Assembly: GCF_002259405.1 (NCBI RefSeq)
Contig: NZ_NPFW01000004.1
Location: forward strand, 62,001 to 126,000
From: Rhodococcus sp. 14-2483-1-2
GTDB taxonomy: Bacteria; Actinomycetota; Actinomycetes; Mycobacteriales; Mycobacteriaceae
Direction of reading: 5' to 3'
DNA length: 64,000 nucleotides
The notes beneath the pieces were generated by a model. The model ran no database searches, was not told the origin of the DNA, and saw only the letters and a list, made by a program, of their open reading frames with translations. The position numbers and the translations under genes were made by a program. Below are positions 45,268-53,418 of this stretch, one piece after another (position 1 is the stretch's first letter; the number at the start of each line of letters is the position of its first letter).

Positions 45268-46917
45268 ATGAGCGTCGATATCACCGGCACGGATGCCTGG
45301 CAGAAGCTGACCGATCACCACTCCACGATCGCCGATACTCATCTTCGGACACTGTTCGCCGAGGACGCCGACCGAACACGCACGTTCACTCTCGACGCCG
45401 CCGATCTGCACATCGACTACAGCAAGCACCGCATCACCCGCGAGACCGTCGAGTTGCTCGTCGAACTCGCCCGTACCGCCGATGTCGAAGGCAAACGCGA
45501 CGCGATGTTCGCGGGCGAGCACATCAACACCTCCGAGGACCGCGCCGTTCTGCACACCGCGCTGCGTCTACCGGCCGACGCCTCGTTGACCGTCGACGGC
45601 CAGAACGTCGTCGCCGATGTGCACGAAGTACTCACTGCGATGGGCGAATTCACCGATCGGGTGCGGTCGGGTGAATGGGTCGGCGCCACCGGCGCGAAGA
45701 TCTCCACCGTCGTCAACATCGGCATCGGCGGATCCGACCTCGGACCGGTCATGGTCTACAACGCACTCCGGCACTACGCCGACGCCGGCATCTCTGCGAA
45801 ATTCGTCTCGAACGTCGACCCCGCGGATCTGGTCGGTGCGCTCGACGGACTCGATCCCGCGTCGACGCTGTTCATCATCGCGTCCAAGACGTTCTCCACC
45901 CTCGAAACGCTGACGAACGCAACCGCGGCCCGACGCTGGCTCGTCGACGCGCTCGGTGAAGATGCCGTGGCCAAGCACTTCGTCGCCGTGTCAACCAACG
46001 CCGAGAGGGTTGCGGACTTCGGTATCGACACCGACAACATGTTCGGCTTCTGGGATTGGGTCGGCGGACGCTACTCCGTCGATTCGGCAATCGGGTTGTC
46101 GGTCATGACCGTTGTGGGAAAGGAAGCGTTCGGCGAATTCCTCGACGGCTTCCACCGCATCGACGAGCACTTCCGCACCACACCGCTGGCCGAGAACGCG
46201 CCGGTTCTGCTCGGCCTCGTCGGCCTGTGGTACAGCTCCTTCTTCGGCGCGGAAACCCGTGCAGTGCTGCCGTATTCGAATGATCTCTCCCGTTTTGCGG
46301 CGTACCTGCAGCAGTTGACGATGGAGTCCAACGGCAAGTCCGTCAAGGCCGACGGCTCCCCCGTCACCACGCCGACCGGTGAGATCTTCTGGGGCGAGCC
46401 TGGCACCAACGGGCAGCACGCCTTCTACCAATTGCTGCATCAGGGAACACGTTTGGTACCTGCGGACTTCATCGGATTCGCCGAACCGACCGACGATCTA
46501 CCGACCCGCGACGGCACCGGCTCGATGCACGATCTGCTGATGAGCAACTTCTTCGCGCAGACCAAGGTGCTCGCCTTCGGCAAGACCGCCGAGGAGATCG
46601 CCGCCGAGGACACTCCGGCAGATGTGGTGCCGCACAAGGTGATGCCGGGCAACCGCCCGTCCACCTCGATCCTCGCCCCCAAGCTCACGCCGTCGGTGGT
46701 CGGACAATTGATCGCCCTGTACGAGCACCAGGTCTTCGTCGAAGGCGTCATCTGGGGAGTCGACTCCTACGACCAGTGGGGCGTCGAACTGGGCAAGACC
46801 CAGGCACTCGAACTGACTCCGGTGCTCACCGATTCCGAAGCCCCTGCCGCACAATCGGATTCATCCACCGACGCACTGGTGCGCTGGTACCGGGCTCAGC
46901 GGGGTCGTTCGGCCTGA
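45268..46917 (+). CDS. pgi: Glucose-6-phosphate isomerase
   Basis: This 549-residue enzyme interconverts glucose-6-P and fructose-6-P. It has [57 protein letters not shown] and [18 protein letters not shown] with the catalytic Glu and His. The length and order are standard. I use the ATG at 45268 ([11 protein letters not shown]); an in-frame TTG nine bases upstream is also listed by ORF callers but adds nothing. Confidence 0.97.
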   Translation: MSVDITGTDAWQKLTDHHSTIADTHLRTLFAEDADRTRTFTLDAADLHIDYSKHRITRETVELLVELARTADVEGKRDAMFAGEHINTSEDRAVLHTALRLPADASLTVDGQNVVADVHEVLTAMGEFTDRVRSGEWVGATGAKISTVVNIGIGGSDLGPVMVYNALRHYADAGISAKFVSNVDPADLVGALDGLDPASTLFIIASKTFSTLETLTNATAARRWLVDALGEDAVAKHFVAVSTNAERVADFGIDTDNMFGFWDWVGGRYSVDSAIGLSVMTVVGKEAFGEFLDGFHRIDEHFRTTPLAENAPVLLGLVGLWYSSFFGAETRAVLPYSNDLSRFAAYLQQLTMESNGKSVKADGSPVTTPTGEIFWGEPGTNGQHAFYQLLHQGTRLVPADFIGFAEPTDDLPTRDGTGSMHDLLMSNFFAQTKVLAFGKTAEEIAAEDTPADVVPHKVMPGNRPSTSILAPKLTPSVVGQLIALYEHQVFVEGVIWGVDSYDQWGVELGKTQALELTPVLTDSEAPAAQSDSSTDALVRWYRAQRGRSA

Positions 46918-46930
46918 GGTCGGTCGGTGG

Positions 46931-46996
46931 ATCTACGGCCCTCTTAGGAATCTACGCACCCTGCAGGAGGTGCGGATTCCTGGACGGGCCGTAGAT
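46931..46996. repeat. Nested cruciform between pgi and the second DUF559 gene
   Basis: Outer arms 46931-46941 and 46986-46996 pair over 11 bases. Inner arms 46946-46960 and 46969-46981 pair over 13 bases with a two-base bulge. The element starts 14 bases after the pgi stop and may terminate it. The right end (CCGTAGATTGCGCTCAGCGG) resembles the arms of the palindromes around the first DUF559 gene. Confidence 0.65.
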
Positions 46997-47041
46997 TGCG
47001 CTCAGCGGATCCGAACAGGTCAGCCGTGCGTCCAATTGAGC

Positions 47042-48010
47042 ATGGACTTCGACCAACGTGGGCTCTTCACCCGTGCCGATGCGCTCGCATTCGGATTGAC
47101 TGACGACGACCTGCGACGACTGCGCCGCACCGGTGAACTGTCGGTTCTGAGGCCAGGGTTCTACGTGCCGCATGCGGTGATCCAATCCGCGAGTCCGACC
47201 GAACGACATTCTTTGCTCGCGCGGTCCTATCTGATGTCAGCTCCCCCGGATCACGTGCTCAGCCACGTCTCGGCCGCCATCGCGTGGGGCTTCGACATCT
47301 GGCAGCTTGCGCTCGACAAGGTGCACATGACGCACGGACTCGACTACGCCAGCAAACGCCGTCCGCTGCGAATTCTCCACGGCACCACGCTGGATCCCAC
47401 CGAACGGACCTCCGTCAACGGGTGCGCGGTCACCTCAGCAGCCCGCACCATCGTCGACATCGCACGCACCACGACCGTCGAGCGGTCCGTGTGCGTAGGC
47501 GACAGCGCACTCAGATCAGGTCACACCGACACCGACGTTCTGTCGACTGCAGTGGAGTCGGCGCGGTTCCGCACCGGTATCTCCGCCGCCCGGCGATCGG
47601 TGTCGCTGATGAACGGGCGCAGCGAGAGCGTCGGCGAATCTCGGAGTCGGGTGCTCTTCGAGACGCTACCTCTGCCGACTCCGCTGCTCAATCAATGGGT
47701 GTACGACGGCGCGGGCCGCTTCGTCGGGCGGGTCGACTTTCTGTTCCGGGAGGTCAAAGTGATCGGCGAGTTCGACGGCGAATCGAAGTACGACTCCAAG
47801 CGTGTACTGCTCGACGAAAAGTATCGCGAGGACCGACTACGTGAGTTGGGATGGGTGATCGTGCGGTGGAACTGGCGGGACCTGGACGATCCTCGCGCAC
47901 TACTTCGCCGTTTCGAGCAGGCCTTCGCCCGCGCGGCCGGTCTTCCTACGCCTGCCGGGTGGTTCGGAGACCAGCGCATTTCGTCGGATCAGCTCCCCAG
48001 TTTTGGATAA
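47042..48010 (+). CDS. DUF559 nuclease-like protein with N-terminal AbiEi-like HTH (copy 2)
   Basis: This 322-residue protein has an N-terminal winged helix of AbiEi type (RGLFTRADALAFGLTDDDLRRLRRTGEL, then a short beta wing GFYVPHAV), a middle helical region, and a C-terminal nuclease-like domain with ESVGESRSR, VGRVDFLF and VKVIGEFDGESKYD, the E...D...ExD-type arrangement of the Vsr/DUF559 fold. The architecture matches the first copy but sequence identity is low. The ATG at 47042 begins MDFDQRG; an upstream frame runs into the cruciform. No toxin partner is adjacent. Confidence 0.8.
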   Translation: MDFDQRGLFTRADALAFGLTDDDLRRLRRTGELSVLRPGFYVPHAVIQSASPTERHSLLARSYLMSAPPDHVLSHVSAAIAWGFDIWQLALDKVHMTHGLDYASKRRPLRILHGTTLDPTERTSVNGCAVTSAARTIVDIARTTTVERSVCVGDSALRSGHTDTDVLSTAVESARFRTGISAARRSVSLMNGRSESVGESRSRVLFETLPLPTPLLNQWVYDGAGRFVGRVDFLFREVKVIGEFDGESKYDSKRVLLDEKYREDRLRELGWVIVRWNWRDLDDPRALLRRFEQAFARAAGLPTPAGWFGDQRISSDQLPSFG

Positions 48011-48077
48011 CCGACTCCGATCGGCGTCACAAATTCAAGTATGGGGAGCCGATCCCCCGCTCCGTAGATCCGCGGCA

Positions 48078-49694
48078 TCACACCCGCGCCAGCACCGCCG
48101 CCGCATCGACTCCCGTCGGCAGGGTGCCGAAGGCGATGCCCCAGTCTCGGTCGAGTCGACTGGCACAGAAGGCATCGGCCACAGCGGGATTCCCGTGCAT
48201 CACCAGCTGCGCACCCTGGAAGGTCAGCGCCATCAGTTCGACGACTCGCCTGGCCCGGTATTCCATGTCGGAGGTGTCGGAGAGTTCCTTGCCGACGCGG
48301 GCGATGGCGTCGTCGAGGCGAGAATCCACGCCCGACGCCTGGCCGATCTCACCGAAGAAGGCCTCGACGCTGTCGGGTTGACGGGCCAGTGCGCGCAGGG
48401 AATCGAGTGCGGCGACGTTGCCGGAGCCTTCCCAGATCGACATCAACGGCGACTCGCGGAACAACCGAGGCATTCCGGATTCCTCGACATAGCCGTTGCC
48501 ACCGAGACATTCGAGTGCCTCGGCGGCGTGGGCCGGCGCTCGTTTGCACACCCAGTACTTGGTCACGGCCAACGCGATTCGGCGCAGTGCACTCTCCTGC
48601 TCGTCGCCGCGAGCCGATCCGTCGGTGGCCTGCGCCAAGCGAATCATGGCGGCGGTCGCGGCCTCGGATTCGATGGTCAAGTCTGCCAGCACGTTTCGCA
48701 TCAGAGGCTGATCGATCAGCTCAGCACCGAACGCTGCTCGGTGGCGCGCATGATGGACCGCGCGGACTGTGGCGTTGCGAATTCCGGCTGCGGACCCTAC
48801 GACGCAGTCCAGTCTCGTCATGTTGACCATCTCGATGATGGTGCGCACGCCGCGTCCCTCTTCACCCACGAGCCAGCCGGTGGCCCCGTGATATTCGAGC
48901 TCGCCCGATGCATTCGACTTGTTGCCGAGCTTGTCCTTCAAGCGCTGCAGCATCATTCGGTTGCGGGTGCCGTCGGGCAGCACGCGCGGCAGCATGAAGC
49001 ACGAGAGCCCGCCGGGGGCCTGCGCCAAGGTGAGGAACATGTCCGACATCGGCGCAGACGTGAACCACTTGTGGCCGACGATCGAATACGTACCGTCCGA
49101 CGACGGTGTGGCCGTGGTGGTGTTGGCGCGGACGTCGGAGCCGCCCTGCTTCTCCGTCATCGACATGCCTGCGATCAGTCCGCGCTTGCTCGACGGGGTC
49201 CGCAGGCCGAAATCGTATTCCCTCGACGCCAGTAGTGGCTCGTACTGCGCAGCCAGAGAAGGATTGTGCCGCAACGCCGGAACGACGGCGTAGGTCATCG
49301 AAACGGGGCACATGTGTCCGGCCTCGGCCTGCCCCCAGACGTAGAACTTCGCAGCGCGGGCGACGTGTGCACCGACGCGGTCGTCGGTCCAGGGGCTGGC
49401 GTGCAGTCCGTGCTCGACAGCAACGGTCATCAGATCGTGCCAATGCGGATGGAATTCGACCTCGTCGATGCGATGGCCGTAGCGATCGTGGGTCTTCAAC
49501 ACCGGTGGGTTCTCGTTGGCGAGCCGTCCCCACTCCTGAGCCTCGACTCCGCCGGCGAGGGCTCCCAACTGCCGAACCTCGTCGAGCGCCCAGCCGCCAC
49601 CTGCCCGCACCACGCCGTCGAGCAACGACGGGTCCGCGGAGGTGTCGTAGGGCGTCAGGTTAATCGCCTGGTTGAATACCTCATGCGTGTCCAT
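48078..49694 (-). CDS. AidB-like acyl-CoA dehydrogenase
   Basis: This 538-residue flavoprotein belongs to the AidB branch of acyl-CoA dehydrogenases: an N-terminal extension (HEVFNQAINLTPYDTSADPSLL), then GMSMTEKQGGSDVRANTT, HKWFTSAPMSDMFLTLAQ, and the C-terminal ECLGGNGYVEESGMPRLFRESPLMSIWEGSGNVAALD. E. coli AidB binds DNA and protects it against alkylation, but many actinobacterial homologues are uncharacterised. The start overlaps the upstream tetR gene by 14 bases, so the two are translationally linked and the regulator probably controls this gene. Confidence 0.88.
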   Translation of the reverse strand: MDTHEVFNQAINLTPYDTSADPSLLDGVVRAGGGWALDEVRQLGALAGGVEAQEWGRLANENPPVLKTHDRYGHRIDEVEFHPHWHDLMTVAVEHGLHASPWTDDRVGAHVARAAKFYVWGQAEAGHMCPVSMTYAVVPALRHNPSLAAQYEPLLASREYDFGLRTPSSKRGLIAGMSMTEKQGGSDVRANTTTATPSSDGTYSIVGHKWFTSAPMSDMFLTLAQAPGGLSCFMLPRVLPDGTRNRMMLQRLKDKLGNKSNASGELEYHGATGWLVGEEGRGVRTIIEMVNMTRLDCVVGSAAGIRNATVRAVHHARHRAAFGAELIDQPLMRNVLADLTIESEAATAAMIRLAQATDGSARGDEQESALRRIALAVTKYWVCKRAPAHAAEALECLGGNGYVEESGMPRLFRESPLMSIWEGSGNVAALDSLRALARQPDSVEAFFGEIGQASGVDSRLDDAIARVGKELSDTSDMEYRARRVVELMALTFQGAQLVMHGNPAVADAFCASRLDRDWGIAFGTLPTGVDAAAVLARV

Positions 49695-50283
49695 CTCGAA
49701 CTCCTAACGCGCGCAACGACAATGCGACCAGACCCGGGACCGGATCCTTGGATTCATGGGAAGACAACGGACCGACCAGAACTTCGCCGACGGCCCCGAC
49801 CAGACCTGCCGCCGAGATCGCTGCGTCCTGCTCGGGGATCTCCCCGGCTGCGATGCCTGCCGCGATCGCGTCGGCGAATGCCTCGGTGAATTTTCGCCGG
49901 AAGACCAACCGCTCGGCGTCGACGGCCGGATCCACCGGCTCGGCGAGCAGCGCGTAGGCCATCGTTCGGTTCTTCAGGGCTCGTCCGGCGAAGGTCTCCA
50001 CCACTGCCGTCACCCGCTCGGCAGTGCTTCCGTGCCCGGCGACGGCCACTACTGCCGCGACCTCACGGCCGCAGACCTCGCGGAAGATGGCGACCACCAG
50101 GTCCGCCTTGCCCTCGAAGTGGGTGTAGACGCTGCCTGCGGATACTCCCGCGGCCGCGGCGACCGACGCGATCGAAAGCCCTGCGTAACCGTGCGTCGAG
50201 AGCACCTCGATGGCGGCAGCGAACAGCTTCTCGCGGCCGGCGTCGAGCCTGGCCTGCACCGCGCGGGTTCGTCGATAGGGCAT
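49681..50283 (-). CDS. TetR-family regulator
   Basis: This 200-residue TetR protein has the DNA-binding HTH GLSIASVAAAAGVSAGSVYTHFEGKADLV (about 35-63, ligand domain after 70). It precedes the AidB-like gene on the same strand with an overlap, and is divergent from the enoyl-CoA hydratase gene. A palindrome between them (50293-50315) is the likely operator. Control of fatty acyl-CoA related genes, as for many TetR regulators beside dehydrogenase and crotonase genes, is inferred. Confidence 0.9.
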   Translation of the reverse strand: MPYRRTRAVQARLDAGREKLFAAAIEVLSTHGYAGLSIASVAAAAGVSAGSVYTHFEGKADLVVAIFREVCGREVAAVVAVAGHGSTAERVTAVVETFAGRALKNRTMAYALLAEPVDPAVDAERLVFRRKFTEAFADAIAAGIAAGEIPEQDAAISAAGLVGAVGEVLVGPLSSHESKDPVPGLVALSLRALGVRDGHA

Positions 50284-50292
50284 GCCAAGGAT

Positions 50293-50315
50293 TGAAGCAC
50301 TGATTCATTGCTTCA
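50293..50315. promoter_or_regulatory. Candidate TetR operator
   Basis: TGAAGCA (50293-50299) and TGCTTCA (50309-50315) are inverted repeats with 9 bases between, and TGATTCA sits in the centre. It begins 10 bases upstream of the tetR start and ends 31 bases before the hydratase gene, so one site could control both directions. Confidence 0.65.
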
Positions 50316-50345
50316 CGCAAGAGAACTCGAGTAGGGTTCACAGAT

Positions 50346-51110
50346 ATGCCGGTACGGATCGAACGATCAGGCCCCGTCACCACCATCGTCCTGTCGCGTC
50401 CGGAGGCCCGCAATGCCGTCGACGGCCCCACCGCTCAGGAGTTGATCCAGGCGTTCGAGGAGTTCGACGCCGACGAATCCGCCTCGGTGGCAGTCCTGTG
50501 GGGCGAGGGCGGCACGTTCTGTTCGGGAGCCGACCTCAAGGCACTGGGCACACCGCGCTCGAATCACGCGACCGAACACGGGGACGGACCGATGGGCCCG
50601 ACGCGAATGCGGTTGTCCAAGCCGGTCATCGCGGCCGTGTCGGGATACGCCGTCGCGGGCGGACTGGAACTCGCTCTGTGGTGCGACCTCCGCATCGCCG
50701 AGGACGACGCCACGTTCGGCGTCTTCTGCAGGCGCTGGGGAGTTCCGTTGATCGACGGCGGCACAGTGCGATTGCCGCGCATCGTCGGTACGGGCCGGGC
50801 GATGGACATGATCCTCACCGGTCGCGCCGTCGATGCCGAAGAGGCGTTGAACATGGGACTGATCACCAGAGTGGTTCCGGTGGGCCGAGCCCGGTCGGAA
50901 GCAGAGGCATTGGCCGCCGAGCTCGCGCTGCTACCGCAGACCTGCATGCGTGAGGATCGGTTGTCCCTGCTGGAACAGGACGGCCTCGACGAAGAGTCCG
51001 CCCTGAAGAACGAATTCCGACACGGTGCCATCTCGATCAACGCCGATGCGCTCAGTGGCGCGAGCCGGTTCGCATCGGGGGCGGGACGACACGGCACCGC
51101 GAGCCCGTGA
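50346..51110 (+). CDS. Enoyl-CoA hydratase/isomerase family protein
   Basis: This 254-residue crotonase-fold protein has the oxyanion-hole segments GGTFCSGADLKAL (about 58-70) and AAVSGYAVAGGLELALWCDLRIA (about 98-120). In the typical catalytic position it has RRWGVPLIDGGTVRLPR rather than the EexxGe pattern of hydratases, so the exact reaction is open (hydratase, isomerase or hydrolase). The stop overlaps the start of the acyltransferase-like gene (GTGA), so the two form an operon divergent from tetR. Confidence 0.88.
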   Translation: MPVRIERSGPVTTIVLSRPEARNAVDGPTAQELIQAFEEFDADESASVAVLWGEGGTFCSGADLKALGTPRSNHATEHGDGPMGPTRMRLSKPVIAAVSGYAVAGGLELALWCDLRIAEDDATFGVFCRRWGVPLIDGGTVRLPRIVGTGRAMDMILTGRAVDAEEALNMGLITRVVPVGRARSEAEALAAELALLPQTCMREDRLSLLEQDGLDEESALKNEFRHGAISINADALSGASRFASGAGRHGTASP

Positions 51111-52354
51111 AATCCACACGCCTGTCGGTGATCGACGAGATATTTCTCCGGACCCACCGCGGTTATGGAATTCCGATTGCGCTGCAAGGTATCTGGCGCA
51201 CCACCGAGACGGTGAGCGCAGAAGAACTACACCGGGTCCACGACGAGCTGGCCATCGGGCAGCTCGGCCGTCGAGTCGGCAAGCCCCGCACACCGGGGGC
51301 ACGACTTCGATGGGACATCTCGTCCGAATCGCTCCCACTCGACTACGGTACCGACGCGGTCGACGACATCATCGGATGGGCCGACGCGCAGGCAGACGTT
51401 CGACTCGACCCGCAGTACGGGCCCGGCTGGCGGTTGACGGCCGCGCCCATTGCACACGGCGGCACTGTCCTGTCTCTGGTGTGTTCGCACGCACTGGCCG
51501 ATGCTCGTGAGCTCATCGACGCTGCGGCCCGCGCATTCGCCGGATCGACACCCGTACCGGCGCTGCACCCGGGATCGGATGTGAGGGACGCGCTCTCGAT
51601 GATCTTCACCGTTCTCCAACGATCCATCGCAGCGACGGCGAGGTTGTGGGTCAGTAAGAAGGCCCGAGCCGAACTGCGAGCATTCACCACCGCCGACAGC
51701 GGCGGCGTCACCCCGCACCGGGCGCGGCAGATGTACGCGGTGATCGTCGATATCGATGCCGCAGAGTGGGATTCGGCGGCAGAAAGTGTCGGCGGATCGG
51801 CCAATTCGTTGTTCGTCTCGGTCGTCGCCGCCACGATGAGAGAACTCGGGTCACCCGCGGTGACCGTCGACATTCCTTTTCGCACCGGGTCCGGTGACGC
51901 CAATGCGATCGGCATGGCCACCGTCGCCGTCCGCGGAGACGACTCGCCCGCGGCCATCCGAGCAGCGTGCAAGGAGGCGTTCGGCAAGCCGGTGGGAGCA
52001 CCCGCAGGCTATCCACCCGAGATCGTCCAGCTGCTCCCCCATCGCGTCGCCGCCAAGCTGACGTCGACCCCGGGGCGCGGAGAAGTGTTGTGCTCCAACA
52101 TCGGCAACATTCCCGACGGCATCACCGCACTCGGCACCCACCGATCGTGCGGACTCGCAACCCGCGCGATCCATCCGAATCCGTCGGGCGCGCTGTCGAC
52201 GATCAGAATGTCGACCTATCTCTCGCGCCTGGACGGCAACTACACACTCTCGCTCGTGTGCACCGACGACGCGTTGGCCGGATCGACCGCCGAGCTCACC
52301 GCGGCCGTGCAGCGAGCCCTGGCAACACGGAACCTGGCCGCCAAACCCTGGTAG
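51107..52354 (+). CDS. Condensation-fold acyltransferase-like protein (PapA/WES-like)
   Basis: This 415-residue protein shows the layout of the chloramphenicol-acetyltransferase/condensation superfamily, two lobes with a single HxxxD motif at 128-132 (CSHALADARELID). Further family-like parts are the late conserved LCSNIGNIPDGI near 325 and the C-terminal MSTYLSRLDGNYTLSL. Wax-ester synthases and Pap acyltransferases of mycolata share this fold. It starts at a GTG overlapping the hydratase stop, so an acyl-CoA or acyl-carrier substrate is likely. The donor and acceptor cannot be read from sequence. Confidence 0.7.
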   Translation: MKSTRLSVIDEIFLRTHRGYGIPIALQGIWRTTETVSAEELHRVHDELAIGQLGRRVGKPRTPGARLRWDISSESLPLDYGTDAVDDIIGWADAQADVRLDPQYGPGWRLTAAPIAHGGTVLSLVCSHALADARELIDAAARAFAGSTPVPALHPGSDVRDALSMIFTVLQRSIAATARLWVSKKARAELRAFTTADSGGVTPHRARQMYAVIVDIDAAEWDSAAESVGGSANSLFVSVVAATMRELGSPAVTVDIPFRTGSGDANAIGMATVAVRGDDSPAAIRAACKEAFGKPVGAPAGYPPEIVQLLPHRVAAKLTSTPGRGEVLCSNIGNIPDGITALGTHRSCGLATRAIHPNPSGALSTIRMSTYLSRLDGNYTLSLVCTDDALAGSTAELTAAVQRALATRNLAAKPW

Positions 52355-52370
52355 GTCTACCGTTGTCGCC

Positions 52371-52616
52371 ATGAACGAGCACGATATCCACACCAAGATC
52401 CAGCAGCTCATCGCCACCGAGCACAAGCTTCGCACCGAGGCCCAGTCGGGCGACATCGACCCGGACACCGAGAAGGCCCAACTGGCGTCCCTCGAACACG
52501 CCCTCGATCAGTGCTGGGACCTGCTCCGCCAGCGTCGGGCGCGCATCGATGCGGGCAAGAACCCCGACACCGCAACGGCCAACAGCGTCGACCGGGTCGA
52601 GGGGTACCTGCAGTAG
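52371..52616 (+). CDS. DUF2630 protein
   Basis: This 81-residue helical protein matches DUF2630: NEHDIHTKIQQLIATEHKLR, then LASLEHALDQCWDLLRQRRARIDAG and VDRVEGYLQ. Members are actinobacterial, short, and of unknown function. It follows the acyltransferase-like gene by 16 bases on the same strand. Confidence 0.88.
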   Translation: MNEHDIHTKIQQLIATEHKLRTEAQSGDIDPDTEKAQLASLEHALDQCWDLLRQRRARIDAGKNPDTATANSVDRVEGYLQ

Positions 52617-52630
52617 CCCGTGCCCGACTC

Positions 52631-53389
52631 CTAGACCATCCGATCCGTCAGCACGTTCGGCAGGAACCGCAGCGCCGCGTCGATGCCACGCCACTTGAGT
52701 CCGGGTAGCGCGGCGCGGCGGGTCTCGCTCTCGATCGCGTCGACCATCGCGGTGACACCCTGGTCGAGAGTGGCTGTGAGAGCGGCACTGTCGCCCGCTT
52801 TGGCGGACATGTCGGTGGCGATGAAGCCGGGTAGCAGGGTGGTGACGGCGATGTCGGTTCGCGACAGTTCCGTGGACAGCGATTCACCCAGCGAAGCCAC
52901 TGCGGCCTTGCTGGCCGAGTAGGCCGCTTTGGCTCCCGGCAGTCCCCGGTCGGCGCTGATGGACGAGACGAACACCAGGTGCCCGCGCTTCTGCTCTCTG
53001 AAGATCGACAGTGCAGCTTCCGCCTGCGACAGGGCCCCGACGAAGTTGGTGCGTGCGGTCTGCAGATTGGCCTCGGCCCGGCCGGTGCCGATCTTCGCGC
53101 CCTTGCCGAGCCCGGCATTGACGATCACTCGATCGAGGCCGCCCAATTCGTCTCGCAATCTTCCGAACACCTCACCGACCGCGTCGTGATCGGTGACGTC
53201 GAGGGCTCGAACCACCACGGTGATGTTCGGGTTGTGATGCATCAACTCGGCGCGAAGATCGTCCAACCGCTCGACGCGTCGGGCGCAGAGCGCAAGGTCC
53301 CGGCCCATGCCTGCGAACCGTCGCGACATTTCCTCACCGAGCCCCGAGCTCGCTCCGGTGATCAGAATCTTGTTCCGAGTGGTCGCCAT
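52631..53389 (-). CDS. Short-chain dehydrogenase/reductase
   Basis: This 252-residue SDR has the cofactor motif TGASSGLGEEMSRRF (10-24), NAGLG near 88, the catalytic Ser of VSSISADRG and YSASKAAV (Tyr and Lys) near 154-161. The Arg following the first motif (CARRVERL) favours NADPH. The ATG at 53389 (MATTRNKILITG) is chosen; the longer frame overlaps the divergent gene. Its substrate is unknown. It converges on the DUF2630 gene and is divergent from the flavoprotein gene with a 29-bp gap. Confidence 0.9.
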   Translation of the reverse strand: MATTRNKILITGASSGLGEEMSRRFAGMGRDLALCARRVERLDDLRAELMHHNPNITVVVRALDVTDHDAVGEVFGRLRDELGGLDRVIVNAGLGKGAKIGTGRAEANLQTARTNFVGALSQAEAALSIFREQKRGHLVFVSSISADRGLPGAKAAYSASKAAVASLGESLSTELSRTDIAVTTLLPGFIATDMSAKAGDSAALTATLDQGVTAMVDAIESETRRAALPGLKWRGIDAALRFLPNVLTDRMV

Positions 53390-53418
53390 AAGCGGCGAGC
53401 CTATGTCACTGTGGAGCA

